DNA from: JANRKT01 sp033763355
GTDB lineage: Bacteria > Bacteroidota > Bacteroidia > Chitinophagales > Chitinophagaceae
Assembly: GCA_033763355.1 (NCBI GenBank)
Contig: JANRKT010000141.1
Location: forward strand, 1 to 15,572
Reading direction: 5' to 3'
DNA: 15,572 nucleotides
Shown here: positions 14,343 through 15,572 of the stretch, one piece after another
Layout of the letters: every line of letters begins with the position of its first letter
Position numbering within the stretch: position 1 is the stretch's first letter
The notes under the pieces: model-generated
Databases searched by the model: none
Told to the model about the DNA's origin: nothing
The model's input: the letters and a program-made list of their open reading frames with translations, nothing else
Program-made: the position numbers and the translations under genes

Positions 14343-14360
14343 AGTGTATAATAGTGTATA
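14343..14360 (-). promoter_or_regulatory. Tandem TATACACT repeats, candidate auto-operator
   Basis: Read on the minus strand, TATACACT occurs twice with an exact 10-base period (14360-14353 and 14350-14343), eight bases before the start codon at 14335. One helical turn between identical half-sites right at the promoter of a LexA-type gene suggests self-repression. CACTTTG just after the second copy resembles a -7 box and would give an almost leaderless mRNA. Confidence 0.5.
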
Positions 14361-14449
14361 AAATTAGAGCAAAAATTGAAATAATTATAATTTGTCACCT
14401 GACTGTTAATAAATTGTGGATTTGGTGGAAAATTGAGAATATTGAAAAA

Positions 14450-15572
14450 TCAGGCTTTCTCGGCCTTCAACCTTTCCACTTCCTGCCCAATCATCCGTTT
14501 CACCTCCATCTTTACCTGGTAGAAATTATCTATTACCTGCTGTTGCGTTACGGTGGAAACGACCGGGATGTTTTTGTAAGCGGCTACTTCAGTATTTAGT
14601 TTATCGGCATCATTGATAATCTCAGCATGAAACATTTTGAGTTTGATTTTTTCCTCGGGATTATCAGCAACCATTCCCACAAATTCACCAGAAGAAAGGG
14701 CAGCGATTTTGCTGGCCGGTATGGCGCTGTCCAATTGTTTGGAATGGCTTATTGATGTATCGGTACGGTTTACGGAAACACTCTGCCGGTCCTGCATAAT
14801 TTTTCCGAAACGTTCCGATAAGAGTTTGGAAGTTTCTCCCATTACCTGGCCACTAATAATGTTACCGGTAATGTTTACAATCACATCTGCCTGTTCTCTT
14901 CCATAATCTTTTTTCAATTGACTAAAATCCTGCATTGCTAAAGTAGTGGCTACTTTGTTACTCCGGGCAGTAGCAATGAGACTATCAATGTTGTTGAAAT
15001 AAATGGTTGGGAATTCATCAAACACCAAACTGCATTTATGCATTCCTTTCTTGTTTACCTGTCGAACCAATCTCGAGATGTATAGCGATAACACAGCTCC
15101 GTAGATCTGTTGCTTCTCCGGGTTGTTGCCAACGCAAACAATTTTGGGGTGTTTAGGATTGTTGATGTCTAATGTAAAATCATTACCAGATAAAACCCAA
15201 TACAACTGCGGAGAAGCCAAACGGGCCATACCAATTTTTGCAGAAGCTACTTGTCCTTCTAATTGTTCCATCGCATCGTTCTGATAGGCTGTGATGAACG
15301 GATTTACCAGTACTTCAATTTCAGGTTGAGTATTTAGTACAGGAAACAGTTCATCATACTCTGCCTGCATCAGTTCTATAACATGCGGCAGTGTACAATA
15401 TTTTCCGTCATTGTATTTTCTCAAAAACCAAATGATAGCAGTAACAAAGTTAATAGGCGATTCCACAAAGAAATCTCCTTGTTTGTTTATCCATTCTCTG
15501 TTTAAGCCCAGCAAAATTGTCCTGGCACTTTCTGTAGCGTCAGTTATATCATTCATCGTGGATGGATCTAAC
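14450..15572 (-). CDS. Conjugative coupling protein (TraG/MobC-type T4CP), N-terminus beyond the window
   Basis: The frame is open to the right edge. Before the internal ATG at 15556 it still reads LDPST, so the true start lies outside. Landmarks of the Bacteroidota coupling protein are DATESARTILLGLNREWINKQGDFF, then SPINFVTAIIWFLRKY, GKYCTLPHVIELMQAEYDELF, and a Walker B stretch CSLVFDEFPTIY (Asp/Glu are residues 180-181 counted from 15556). FNNIDSLIATARSNKVATTLAMQDFSQL and FGKIMQDRQSVS follow. Walker A should be in the missing part. The enzyme is a hexameric inner-membrane ATPase that brings relaxase-bound DNA to the type IV secretion channel. Its presence shows that the right half of the window belongs to a conjugative or mobilisable element. 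Confidence 0.92.
   Translation of the reverse strand, partial: LDPSTMNDITDATESARTILLGLNREWINKQGDFFVESPINFVTAIIWFLRKYNDGKYCTLPHVIELMQAEYDELFPVLNTQPEIEVLVNPFITAYQNDAMEQLEGQVASAKIGMARLASPQLYWVLSGNDFTLDINNPKHPKIVCVGNNPEKQQIYGAVLSLYISRLVRQVNKKGMHKCSLVFDEFPTIYFNNIDSLIATARSNKVATTLAMQDFSQLKKDYGREQADVIVNITGNIISGQVMGETSKLLSERFGKIMQDRQSVSVNRTDTSISHSKQLDSAIPASKIAALSSGEFVGMVADNPEEKIKLKMFHAEIINDADKLNTEVAAYKNIPVVSTVTQQQVIDNFYQVKMEVKRMIGQEVERLKAEKA

Noticed and set aside
14336..14398. 21-residue N-terminal extension of the LexA-like protein.
   Set aside because: It covers tandem operator-like repeats and adds residues not typical of the family.

Overview
The window looks like Bacteroidota DNA, most likely Chitinophagaceae or a close relative. 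Starts lack Shine-Dalgarno sequences, and several genes are preceded by boxes like the Bacteroidota TTTG / TAnnTTTG promoter. Gene content also fits: a DUF6580 membrane protein, a class I mannose-6-phosphate isomerase, a Bacteroidota-type conjugative coupling protein and small intergenic purine-rich repeats. The assignment is inference from gene content, not a database match.

Positions 1 to about 8560 read as ordinary chromosome of moderate GC. In order they hold a family 2 glycosyltransferase cut by the left edge (-), the chromosome-dimer recombinase XerD (-), a cysteine-cluster protein (+), a YraN-type nuclease-fold protein (-), ManA (+), a DUF6580 membrane protein with its own promoter and terminator (+), and a divergent stand-alone TrpF-like barrel protein (+). 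A minus-strand pair follows: an exported coiled-coil/beta-rich protein and a secreted astacin-like metalloprotease.

Positions 8557 to 8900 hold no convincing gene. They contain two similar terminator-like modules and debris that looks like a junction. To the right the content becomes accessory: a DUF1016 (YhcG-type) nuclease whose first 17 codons are cut off by a one-base frameshift, and a large SF2 helicase with a candidate C-terminal nuclease domain encoded in AT-rich DNA. Then come a LexA/UmuD-type self-cleaving repressor with a DUF2188 partner, and a conjugative coupling protein running off the right edge. The simplest reading is the end of an integrated conjugative element or genomic island next to chromosomal backbone.

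The helicase-nuclease, the DUF1016 protein and the SOS-type repressor form a plausible defence and DNA-damage-response cargo. No single known defence system is complete here. The best candidates for something undescribed are the helicase-nuclease fusion, the LexA-DUF2188 pair, and the paired hairpins inside the DUF1016 gene.
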